A DNA stretch of 64,000 bases from NCBI RefSeq assembly GCF_014649035.1, contig NZ_BMSG01000028.1, positions 43,736 through 107,735 of the forward strand, in the 5' to 3' direction. Positions within the stretch are counted from its first letter, which is position 1. Every line of letters starts with the position of its first letter. The DNA is from Streptomyces sindenensis. Lineage in GTDB: Bacteria > Actinomycetota > Actinomycetes > Streptomycetales > Streptomycetaceae. This document shows positions 1-7,669 of this stretch, one piece after another. The position numbers were made by a program, and so were the translations under genes. The notes under the pieces were generated by a model. It was not told the DNA's origin, searched no databases, and saw only the letters and a list, made by a program, of their open reading frames with translations.

Positions 1-938
1 TCGGCGCAGACCGTCGTCTCGATGAGGCCGTTGACGATGTCTCCGTTGCCGTAGTTGACCGTGGCGTCCAGGCCGGTGACCTCGCCGTCGTGCACCTGGG
101 TCGTGGAGCCGCTGCGGGTGACCGCCTGGCCGACCGTCGCGTCGCCCGCCCGGGTGATCGCTCGGGTGGAGCCGTCGTAGAGGTTCACCTCGCTCGGGTG
201 CTCGGTGTCCGAGGTGTACTTGACCAGGCCGTAGTCGTTCTCCGGGAAGCTGGAGCCCTCGTTCGCCCCGATCTCCGCGCCGCCCTGGGAGTCCGACCAG
301 CTGGTGACCGACTCGGTGCAGTGGCCGGCGGTCAGGAAGTACGGCTCGCCGTCCTTGACCACGTTGAAGCCGAGCGAGCAGCGGGAGCCGGAGCCGAAGA
401 TCGCGTCGCCGCCCGCGATCAGCGGCTTGAACTCCCCCTTGGTCTTCGAGAGTTCGGCCTTGCCACCGAGACCGCCGACCACGGCCGAGAGCTTCTTCCA
501 GGCGGCGCCGTCGACCGTGCTGTCGGCGGTGACCTTCACCTTGTTGGTCACCGGGTCGACCGCCCAGGAGGTACCCGGAATCGTCGCCCTGTCGGTGAGG
601 GTCTGCCGGGCCGACTTCAGCTCGGCGAGGGAGTTCTCCACGATTCTGGCCCTGGCACCCGCCTGGCGGACCTGCTCGGCGCCGGCCTCGTCGACGACGT
701 TCACGACGAGGGTCTTCGCCGTGGTGTCGTAGTACGAGCCCGCCGCGTCAGGGCCCAGATCACGGTTCAGGGAGTCGGCCAGCTTTCCGGCCGCGCCCGC
801 GCTGAGGGTCTTGGCCGCGAACTGCGGCACATCGTCACTGGCGTTCGCGGACTGGAACGTAAATCCCGCTGCGACGAGGGCGACGACGGCCGAGCCGGCC
901 AGCGTCGCGCGCTTCCTGGACATGCGTCGATGCTTCAC
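1..938 (-). CDS. S1 family secreted serine protease, streptogrisin-like (3' end outside window)
   Basis: This is the N-terminal three quarters of an extracellular chymotrypsin-fold protease of the alpha-lytic/streptogrisin type, made as a pre-pro-protein. A GTG start at 938 is preceded by AGGAGG with 6 nt spacing. The N-terminus is basic (MKHRRMSRKRATLAG), followed by a hydrophobic signal core ending near SANA. Next comes a pro-region of about 130 residues rich in Ala/Lys/Asp. The mature part shows the catalytic His in TAGHC and the catalytic Asp context ENDYGLV. The GDSGG serine lies beyond base 1, so the gene is cut by the window edge and activity cannot be confirmed. It is clearly paralogous to the complete protease at 12450-13349, in the same orientation. 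The family identity is confident; the substrate preference is not visible. Confidence 0.93.
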   Translation of the reverse strand, partial: MKHRRMSRKRATLAGSAVVALVAAGFTFQSANASDDVPQFAAKTLSAGAAGKLADSLNRDLGPDAAGSYYDTTAKTLVVNVVDEAGAEQVRQAGARARIVENSLAELKSARQTLTDRATIPGTSWAVDPVTNKVKVTADSTVDGAAWKKLSAVVGGLGGKAELSKTKGEFKPLIAGGDAIFGSGSRCSLGFNVVKDGEPYFLTAGHCTESVTSWSDSQGGAEIGANEGSSFPENDYGLVKYTSDTEHPSEVNLYDGSTRAITRAGDATVGQAVTRSGSTTQVHDGEVTGLDATVNYGNGDIVNGLIETTVCA

Positions 939-1387
939 GTTCGACCTCCTGTGGGGCCGTGCACGAAGCATGTGGGGTGCCCGTACACGGAGGATGGGGC
1001 GCCCACTATTCCGAGGCCGGGAAACGCACACAAGGCCGACTTCCGGACGTGCACACGACACCGACGCTTCACTCTCGGGTCGTTCACTTACCCCCGGTCA
1101 TGCCATGTCGGTTCCCTTCGCAAACACCTGGTGCAACCGTCGGCGGTCTCAGGGTGAGGACTAGTCCTGTCCGGTATTCGCCCTCTCGGTCCGGATGGTG
1201 GCACGGTCCGTCCGGATGGCGACGGAAATCCTCGGCCGGCAGCCGTCCAGGACCTTCACAGTTCGTCGTCGACGAACGGTCCCCGTAACGCCCCTGATGG
1301 GTCATCATCGAAACGGCGGCAGGCACCGGCAGCGACATCGGGTCCGGGCCCGCCGGGTGACCGGGTGACCGAGCGGGGGAGGCACGG
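939..1387. other. Intergenic region between divergent protease and hydrolase
   Basis: This 449-base stretch lies between divergently transcribed genes and should hold both promoters. It contains short direct repeats of GTCCGGATGG around 1190-1220. I see no convincing -10/-35 pair, no tRNA and no credible ORF; the ORFs here are shadows with no ribosome site. Confidence 0.5.
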
Positions 1388-2275
1388 GTGCGCAATCGGG
1401 TGCTCGCGGCGGACGGGCGGCATCTGATGGTCGAACGGATGGGCGATCCCCGGGGAAGACCGGTCTTCCTCCTGCACGGCACCCCGGGCAGCAGGCTCGG
1501 CCCCGCTCCCCGCGGCATGGTCCTCTACCAGCGTCATACGCAGCTGATCGCCTACGACCGCCCGGGCTACGGCGGCAGCGACCGCCACGAGGGCCGGCGG
1601 ATCAGCGACGTCGTCGGGGACGTCCGCGCGATCGCCGACGCGCTGGGGCTGGAGCGCTTCGCCGTGGTGGGCCGCTCCGGCGGGGCCCCGCACGCCCTGG
1701 CCTGCGCGGCCCTGATGCCGGAACGGGTCACCCGGACCGCGGCCCTCGTCAGTCTCGCGCCCCGGGACGCGGCCGGTCTCGACTGGTTCGAGGGGATGAG
1801 CGCGTCCAATGTGCTGGCGTACTCCACGGCGGCCGACGACCCGGAGTCCCTGGCGCGGTCCTTCATCGACCGCTCGGCGCAGATCCGGCGGGACCCGGTC
1901 CGGCTGCTCGACGATCTGCGCCGGGAGCTGACCGACTCCGACCGGCTGGTGGTCAACGACGCGGGCATCCGGTCCATGCTGCTGCGCAACTTCAGCGAGG
2001 GGCTGCGTCATTCGGCGTACGGCTGGATCGACGACGCCATCGCGTTCTGCCGCCCCTGGGGGTTCGATCCGTCCCGGATCACCGGCGAGGTGCTGCTCTG
2101 GCACGGGGTGAAGGACGTCTTCTCCCCGGTCGGCCACTCCCGCTGGCTGGCCGGGCAGATCCCGGGCGCCACCACCGTGCTGGAGCCGAGGGCGGCCCAC
2201 TTCGACGCGTTCCCCATGCTCCCGCGCATCCTCGACTGGCTGCTGGAGGAGCGGAGGCAGTGCGGCGGGAAGTGA
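1388..2275 (+). CDS. Alpha/beta hydrolase fold protein
   Basis: A cytoplasmic alpha/beta hydrolase of 295 residues, starting at GTG. It has the early HGTPGS oxyanion-loop motif (about residues 30-35), the YDRPGYGGSD strand-loop typical of the family, and the nucleophile elbow GRSGG near residue 97. The C-terminal histidine in AAHFDAFP (about residue 272) fits the catalytic His. There is no signal peptide. It could be an esterase, epoxide hydrolase or haloalkane dehalogenase-like enzyme; the substrate cannot be read from sequence. It stands alone, divergent from the protease and convergent with fxsT, and a GC-rich hairpin follows its stop codon. Confidence 0.85.
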   Translation: MRNRVLAADGRHLMVERMGDPRGRPVFLLHGTPGSRLGPAPRGMVLYQRHTQLIAYDRPGYGGSDRHEGRRISDVVGDVRAIADALGLERFAVVGRSGGAPHALACAALMPERVTRTAALVSLAPRDAAGLDWFEGMSASNVLAYSTAADDPESLARSFIDRSAQIRRDPVRLLDDLRRELTDSDRLVVNDAGIRSMLLRNFSEGLRHSAYGWIDDAIAFCRPWGFDPSRITGEVLLWHGVKDVFSPVGHSRWLAGQIPGATTVLEPRAAHFDAFPMLPRILDWLLEERRQCGGK

Positions 2276-2284
2276 CCCCGGCCG

Positions 2285-2319
2285 CCGCGCGCCGGGAGGA
2301 CGGGCCTCCCGGCGCGCGG
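2285..2319. terminator. Bidirectional hairpin terminator
   Basis: A perfect 15-bp stem (2285-2299 pairing with 2305-2319) with a 5-base ACGGG loop lies between the convergent stops of the hydrolase (2275) and fxsT (2324). There is no U-tract on either strand, which is common for Streptomyces terminators. Confidence 0.7.
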
Positions 2320-2323
2320 TGGA

Positions 2324-5300
2324 TCACACCGGCATCGGCTCCAGCTCCCGCCGGAACCGCCCCTCGGTGCGGGCGATCCGCACCAGCGGGTGGTCGTCGC
2401 CGAGCTGGCGCGACAGCTCCACGACGATCTCCGACCGCAGCTGCGCCGCCTCGTCCTCCCGGCCCATCGCGTCGAGCGTGACCGCCATGTTCGAGGTCAT
2501 CGCCAGGGTCTCCGGATGGTGCGCCCCGAGCGCTTCGCGGAACTGCCCCGACAGCCGCTGCTCGGTCTCCAGCACGATGTCCAGCTCGCCCCGGTCGGCC
2601 GTCGCCCCGGCCAGGTTCATCACACAGAACAGGGTGTTGGGGTGCTCCCGGCCGAACGCCTCCCGCATGGCGGCGACGACCTGGGTCAGCACCCGCTCCG
2701 CCGCCTCCGCCTCCCCGACGCCCGTCAGATAGACGCCGAGGTTGTTCTGCGCCGCCAGGGTGTACGGGTGCTTCTCCCCCGGCACCTTCATGTACTGGTC
2801 GACGACCTCCTGCGCGGTCTCCAGCGCCTCCGCGCTCTCGCCGGCCGCGAACAGGTCCGCCGCCAGGTTGAGATCGCAGGCCAGGGACTCGGGGTTGGCG
2901 ATGGTGTACTTCGCCCGGTAGCGGGCACGGGTCGCCACCGTGAGACGCCGGGCGTCCTCCAGCCGGCCCGCCCTGCGCAGCGACACCGCGAGGCTCTTCG
3001 CGGCGCTCAGCGTGGTGGGGAAGGTGCGGCCCATCGTCTCCTTGAAGCTGTTGTACGTCGTGCTGAGCAGCCCCACCGAGTCCTCGTACCTGCCCACCTC
3101 CCGCAGGTCGCGCGCCAGGTTCATGGCGGAGGACAGGCTGTAGGGGTGGTCCGGCCCGAGCACCTGGGTACGCAGGTCGTAGACGTCCTGGTCGATCTCC
3201 CGGGCCCGGGCGTACTGCCCGACGCTGCGCAGGTTCAGGGCCAGGTTGTTGGCGGCGGCCAGGGTCCGGGGGTGGGAGTCGTGGAAGATCTGCCCGAACC
3301 CCTCGTGGGCCTCGGTCGCCATCTCGATCGCCCGTGCGTAGTCCCCGAGCAGCCCGAGGTCGATGGCCAGGCTGCTGGTGGTCATGTACGTGTGCGGATG
3401 CTCGGGCCCCAGCACCTCCCGCTGCCGCTCCAGGGTGACCTCGTCCAGCTCCCGCGCCTCCACGTAACGGCCGCGCGTACGCAGGATGTTGGAGAGGTGG
3501 AAGCGGAGGTAGAGGTACTGGAGGTCGCGTTCGCCCAGGTTCTCGCGCCAGATCTCGCGCAGGTCCTCGCCCAGCGCCCAGGCGGTCCTGATGTCGCCGC
3601 GCTTCCACAGGTAGCGGACGCGGTCGATCAGCAGCCTGCGGGTCTCCGGCTCCTTGCAGTTGCGGGCGTCGGAGGGGCCGAGGTGCGGCCAGATCGTGGC
3701 GAAGCGCGGCCAGGTGTCCGGGTTGTCTATCGGCTCGTCGTCGTCGGGGCGGGCCCCGGCGAGGATGCGGTGGACGACGTGCCGGGCTTCGCGCTGCTCC
3801 TCCTCGCTGAGCTGCGCCTTGATCACGGCCTGGACGAGGCGGTGCACCTGGATGGAGTTGGAGACCTGGTCGACCTTGGCCAGGGCGAAGCGGCCGATCT
3901 CCCGGATGACCCGGCCCAGCACCAGCTTCTCCTGGAGCGAGGAGTCGTACGGCTTCAGCGCGTCGATCATCTCCTTGCTGTAGAGGAGGTTCGCGGAGAT
4001 CGGCTCGGGCGCGAAGAAGGCGCAGAGCTGGAGCAGCCGTACGGCGGCGGGCGAGCGCTCCTTGAGCCGGGCGATGGAGATGTTCCAGGTGGCGGCGACC
4101 GGTTCCGGGTAGCCGGCCGGCTGGTTGAGCGCGAGAACCTGGGGCGCCTGCTGGGCGAGCTGTTCGAGATAGGTGTCGATGGGGGTGGCGGTCTCCGCGA
4201 TCCAGGCGGCCGCCTGCTCCACGGCGAGCGGCAGGTCGCCCACCGCGGTCGCGACCTGGGCGGCGTCCTCGTCGCTGAGCCCCGGGGCCCGGCGCTGGAG
4301 GTGCTCGATGGACTCCTCGCGCAGGAAGACGTCCACGGGCAGCGCGTCCCCGTGCTGGGACCAGCTCTGGTTGCGGGAGGTCACCAGGATGTGGCCGGAA
4401 CCGCCCTGCGGGAAGTAGCGGCGCAGCTGCTCGGGGTCGTCCGCGTTGTCGAAGACCAGCAGCCAGCGGTCGGAGGGCACCCCGCGCCGCAGCAGGTCGA
4501 CGGCCTCCTGGGAGGCGGCCGCGATGTCGTCGCCGCCCTGGGCGCCGAGCCGGGCGGCGAGTTCGGCGAGCGAGGCGACGACGTCGTCGGGCTGCTCGGA
4601 CGATATCCACCAGACCAGGTCGTAGTCGGCCATGAAGCGGTGCACGTACTCCAGGGCCACCTGGGTCTTGCCGACGCCGCCGAGACCGTAGAGGGTCTGC
4701 GGCTGCGGCAGGACGACGGCCAGGCCGCCGCCGAGCTGGTCGCGCATCCGCTCCAGGACGAGCGAGCGGCCGGTGAAGCCGGGGTTGCGGGGCGGCGCGT
4801 TCCAGATCCTCGGTACGGTGCCGGGGAAGCGGGGCCCGGGCGAGACCCCGTCGGCCACCTGCACCGGGCGGTCCAGGGCCCGCATCACGGCGGTGGTGGC
4901 GTGCACCTCGTCCAGCCGGAAGAGGTCGACCGGGTTGCGGTCGATGTACGGGGAGGTCAGGCGTACGTCCCCGATCCGCAGCGGAACCAGTCGGCGGCGG
5001 CCGGTGCCGACGGCCTCGGCGGCGGTCCGTTCCCACAGCTCGACCGCCCGCTGGGACTTCAGATAGGCGCTGGAGAGCAGGACGACGGTGCGGGTGGCGT
5101 TGTCGGCGGTGGTGTCGGCCGCCTCCTCGGGCGGGCGTTCGGCGGAGACGTCGCGCGGCACGACCCGGAAACCGGCCCGGGTGAGGATCGATTCGAGCCA
5201 GTCGGCCCACATCCGGTTCTCCGCCACATAGCTGAGGTGGAGATCGGCGGGCAGGGCGGGCCTGCGCCGGGTGAAGGCGTCGCGGATCCGCAGCCGGACC

Positions 5301-6259
5301 TCTTCGCCGACCGGCGGCATCGAGGTGATCTCCCGGTCGGTGATGACCGCGGTGAGCCGTTCGAAGGCGGAGAGCAGCGAGTTGGTGAGCCCGGCCTCGT
5401 CGCCGAAGGTGGCCAGCGTCTCCTCGTAGGCGTAGTAGGGCCGGTACGGGATCTCCACCGCCCCCCAGTAGGCGGTGAGTTCGTCGCCGGACAGATCGCG
5501 CGGCAGCCGGTCGAACTTGAGCCGGGCCAGCGCCCGCCCGGCGTCCGCCTTCTCCTTCTCGCCCTCGTCGATGCGCATCGGCACGGGGTAGAGGGCGATG
5601 GGGCGGCCGGTGTTGCGCTCGGCGATCTGGCGGGCGACGGAGGCCGCGCCGTCGATGGACTGGTCGCTGAGGGTGAAGCAGTCGACGAGCACGTCCGGGA
5701 GGTGGACGGTGCAGATGTCGGCGATGTCGCTGAGGCCGGTCCGGCTGTCGATGAGGACGTAGTCGTAGTTCGCCTTCATGTCGTCGCGCAGGGCGTCGAA
5801 GAAGTGGCCGCCGCCGAACCGGTCGTAGAAGTTGTCCCAGTCGAAGGTGGAGACGGTGGCGCTGTACTCGCGGTTCTGCCGTCCGGCGGAGACGAAGTCG
5901 AGCGTGCCGCCCTGCGGGAACTCCCAGCCGAGCGACTCCGGGGTCAGCGACACGGCGTGCGGCTGGATGCGGGCGTAGTCGCGGTGCCAGTCCTCGGCGC
6001 GCTGGGCGGGGCTGGTCGCGGCCCAGGCGTATTCGGTGATCAGGTCGATCACACCGGTGGTGGCGCCGAGGGTGGCCGGGTCGAGGAAGGGGTGGAAGAA
6101 CCGGTGGAGTCCGGGGGCTTCCAGGTCCCAGTCGACGGCCAGGACCCGCTTGCCGTTGGCCGCGAGGATCCAGGCGACGTTGGCGAGCGCCATGGTGCGC
6201 CCGGTACCGCCCTTGTACGAGTAGAAGGTGACGATGCGCCCGTCACGACCGGCACTCAT
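2324..6259 (-). CDS. fxsT: FxsT: ParA-TIR-NB-ARC-TPR fusion of the FxSxx-COOH system
   Basis: A giant multidomain protein of 1311 residues. Residues 1-310 form a MinD/ParA-like NTPase with a deviant Walker A KGGTGRT at 16-22 and a DSRTG motif near 171-175. Residues about 338-465 form a TIR-like domain (LHLSYVAENR, VVLLSSAYLKS, AVELWE). Residues about 490-750 are an NB-ARC/STAND ATPase with GLGGVGKT at 525-532 and a Walker B LLVFDNAD at 600-607. The rest is a TPR array of about 42-residue repeats (LGPEHPHT, LGPDHPYS, GEKHPYT, GAHHPET) of the kinesin-light-chain type. The ATG at 6259 overlaps the fxsC stop as ATGA, implying translational coupling; the longer in-frame reading to 7633 is rejected because it would run through fxsC. 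Family assignment to the FxSxx-COOH system TPR protein rests on the neighbouring fxsA, fxsB and fxsC. Its biochemical role is unknown; the architecture suggests a regulated switch. Confidence 0.9.
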   Translation of the reverse strand: MSAGRDGRIVTFYSYKGGTGRTMALANVAWILAANGKRVLAVDWDLEAPGLHRFFHPFLDPATLGATTGVIDLITEYAWAATSPAQRAEDWHRDYARIQPHAVSLTPESLGWEFPQGGTLDFVSAGRQNREYSATVSTFDWDNFYDRFGGGHFFDALRDDMKANYDYVLIDSRTGLSDIADICTVHLPDVLVDCFTLSDQSIDGAASVARQIAERNTGRPIALYPVPMRIDEGEKEKADAGRALARLKFDRLPRDLSGDELTAYWGAVEIPYRPYYAYEETLATFGDEAGLTNSLLSAFERLTAVITDREITSMPPVGEEVRLRIRDAFTRRRPALPADLHLSYVAENRMWADWLESILTRAGFRVVPRDVSAERPPEEAADTTADNATRTVVLLSSAYLKSQRAVELWERTAAEAVGTGRRRLVPLRIGDVRLTSPYIDRNPVDLFRLDEVHATTAVMRALDRPVQVADGVSPGPRFPGTVPRIWNAPPRNPGFTGRSLVLERMRDQLGGGLAVVLPQPQTLYGLGGVGKTQVALEYVHRFMADYDLVWWISSEQPDDVVASLAELAARLGAQGGDDIAAASQEAVDLLRRGVPSDRWLLVFDNADDPEQLRRYFPQGGSGHILVTSRNQSWSQHGDALPVDVFLREESIEHLQRRAPGLSDEDAAQVATAVGDLPLAVEQAAAWIAETATPIDTYLEQLAQQAPQVLALNQPAGYPEPVAATWNISIARLKERSPAAVRLLQLCAFFAPEPISANLLYSKEMIDALKPYDSSLQEKLVLGRVIREIGRFALAKVDQVSNSIQVHRLVQAVIKAQLSEEEQREARHVVHRILAGARPDDDEPIDNPDTWPRFATIWPHLGPSDARNCKEPETRRLLIDRVRYLWKRGDIRTAWALGEDLREIWRENLGERDLQYLYLRFHLSNILRTRGRYVEARELDEVTLERQREVLGPEHPHTYMTTSSLAIDLGLLGDYARAIEMATEAHEGFGQIFHDSHPRTLAAANNLALNLRSVGQYARAREIDQDVYDLRTQVLGPDHPYSLSSAMNLARDLREVGRYEDSVGLLSTTYNSFKETMGRTFPTTLSAAKSLAVSLRRAGRLEDARRLTVATRARYRAKYTIANPESLACDLNLAADLFAAGESAEALETAQEVVDQYMKVPGEKHPYTLAAQNNLGVYLTGVGEAEAAERVLTQVVAAMREAFGREHPNTLFCVMNLAGATADRGELDIVLETEQRLSGQFREALGAHHPETLAMTSNMAVTLDAMGREDEAAQLRSEIVVELSRQLGDDHPLVRIARTEGRFRRELEPMPV

Positions 6260-7566
6260 AGGTCCTCCGCTTCCGTCGCAGGGTCGTGCGGGTCGGGTAT
6301 GTAGCTCGTGTTGCCCATGGGGCCGGTGAGCCGGGTCCGCTCGCCGGATCCGCCGCCGGATCCGGGCGGGTAGGCCTTCGCGTGCTTGAGGTACTGCTGG
6401 GCGGCCACCTCGACCACCTGGGGCAGGAGCTGGCCGAACGCCTCCATGGTGGGCACTCCTTTCGCGGCGGCCCGGCAGAGGGCCCGGCCCTGGCCCATCT
6501 TGACCGGCATGACCGCTTCGAGCTTCTCGGTGAGCTCGGTCTCCGCGGCTCTGCTCTGGTGGTCGTCGCGGCTCCACGGGACGACCATGGTCACCCAGGG
6601 CCGGTTCTCCGCGTCGAAGGCGGCGAGCCTGCGGCAGTGGTCCTCGTCCCGCAGGGCCCAGCGGTCGACGAGCAGGATCTCGGGGGTGCTGGGCGGGGCC
6701 TTGCCGTCGTGCCGGTCCTCGTCGAACGAGGTGATGACGGCCTGGTAGTTGAGCGAGCGGACCAGTTCCTCGGCCACATAGGCCAGCGGCCGGGCGGAGG
6801 CGGGGTAGTACGGGTTCCAGTCCTGGGGATGGTCGCCGTAGTGGTCGCTGTTGCGGCCGTCGGGCAGATCGTGGCGGGTGGGTGCCGCGATGGTGATCTG
6901 CATCGGCCGGGGGGCGCCGACTCCGCTGCTGGGGGAGCCGAAGGCGCTGGGGGCGAGGCGGTAGTCGACGGGCCGGCCGGTGTCGATGCGGACCGAGTCG
7001 GCGACGCTGACGATGCGTTTGGCCAGTTCGTAGACGGCCCGTTCGTACTCCTCGGCGAAGAGCCTGAGCTTGATCAGACCGTAGAGGCCGTCGCTGACGT
7101 ACCGTTCGCCGAAGTCGCGGTGGTTGAACTGCAACCGCTCGGCGGATCCCGGCAGTTGGCTCGGGGGCACCGGAACCCAGAGCGCGGGGACGATGGCCTC
7201 GGCCGGCTGGTTGGAGCGGGCCCGGTGGTGGATGGCCCGCTGTTCGAAGGCGTACCACTCCTTGCCGCACATCTCGCTGGCGAAGTAGCGCGGTGAGAAC
7301 AGCGGAACGAAGACCCGGCAGGTGGCGAGGACGTCGCCGAGCCGTTCCGACCAGCCCTCCCCGGAGCGTATCTCCCGGTCCATGAATCCCGCGGGCGCGC
7401 CGGCGGGTAAGTCGGTCATGGCCATCACATGGCCGCAGAGGTCCTGGAAAAGCCGCTCGACCCACATATCGGGGTCCGTGCCGGCGCCGTACCCGGGCGT
7501 GTGGGCGTAACTCAGAAAGAAATACGGCCGATGGCCCACCGCTCGCTGTTGCGTCGATGCGTGCAC
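6256..7566 (-). CDS. fxsC: TIR-like protein FxsC
   Basis: A TIR-fold protein of about 436 residues that accompanies FxsA/FxsB clusters. From the chosen start, residues 14-21 read PYFFLSYA (TIR box 1). FMDREIRSGEGW follows at about 61-72 and SPRYFASEMCGKEW at 91-104, in which E103 lies where TIR NADases carry their catalytic glutamate. A second half of about 300 residues has no motif I recognise. The stop overlaps the fxsT start (ATGA), and the gene lies about 100 bases downstream of fxsB. The start is uncertain. The GTG at 7566 has a G-rich stretch (GGACGGGGGTC) just upstream, whereas candidates at 7596 and 7620 lack a ribosome site. NAD-cleaving activity is only inferred from the motif. Confidence 0.86.
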   Translation of the reverse strand: MHASTQQRAVGHRPYFFLSYAHTPGYGAGTDPDMWVERLFQDLCGHVMAMTDLPAGAPAGFMDREIRSGEGWSERLGDVLATCRVFVPLFSPRYFASEMCGKEWYAFEQRAIHHRARSNQPAEAIVPALWVPVPPSQLPGSAERLQFNHRDFGERYVSDGLYGLIKLRLFAEEYERAVYELAKRIVSVADSVRIDTGRPVDYRLAPSAFGSPSSGVGAPRPMQITIAAPTRHDLPDGRNSDHYGDHPQDWNPYYPASARPLAYVAEELVRSLNYQAVITSFDEDRHDGKAPPSTPEILLVDRWALRDEDHCRRLAAFDAENRPWVTMVVPWSRDDHQSRAAETELTEKLEAVMPVKMGQGRALCRAAAKGVPTMEAFGQLLPQVVEVAAQQYLKHAKAYPPGSGGGSGERTRLTGPMGNTSYIPDPHDPATEAEDL

Positions 7567-7669
7567 ACGACCCCCGTCCTGTATGAGCACTCGCATCCCG
7601 GAAGGAGGAAGGGAGTGCAAGCGAACTCATCATTCCGGAGCGGGCCGCGTTCCAGCCCCTCCCGTTCGG

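Noticed and set aside
2390..6304. 1304-residue plus-strand ORF opposite fxsT
   Set aside because: Antisense shadow typical of high-GC coding DNA; composition is Val/Gly/Arg-rich with no motifs.
2324..7633. Single 1769-residue protein spanning fxsC and fxsT
   Set aside because: The part upstream of 6259 is an off-frame reading of the real fxsC gene; the ATG at 6259 with ATGA overlap and KGGTGRT domain is the true start.
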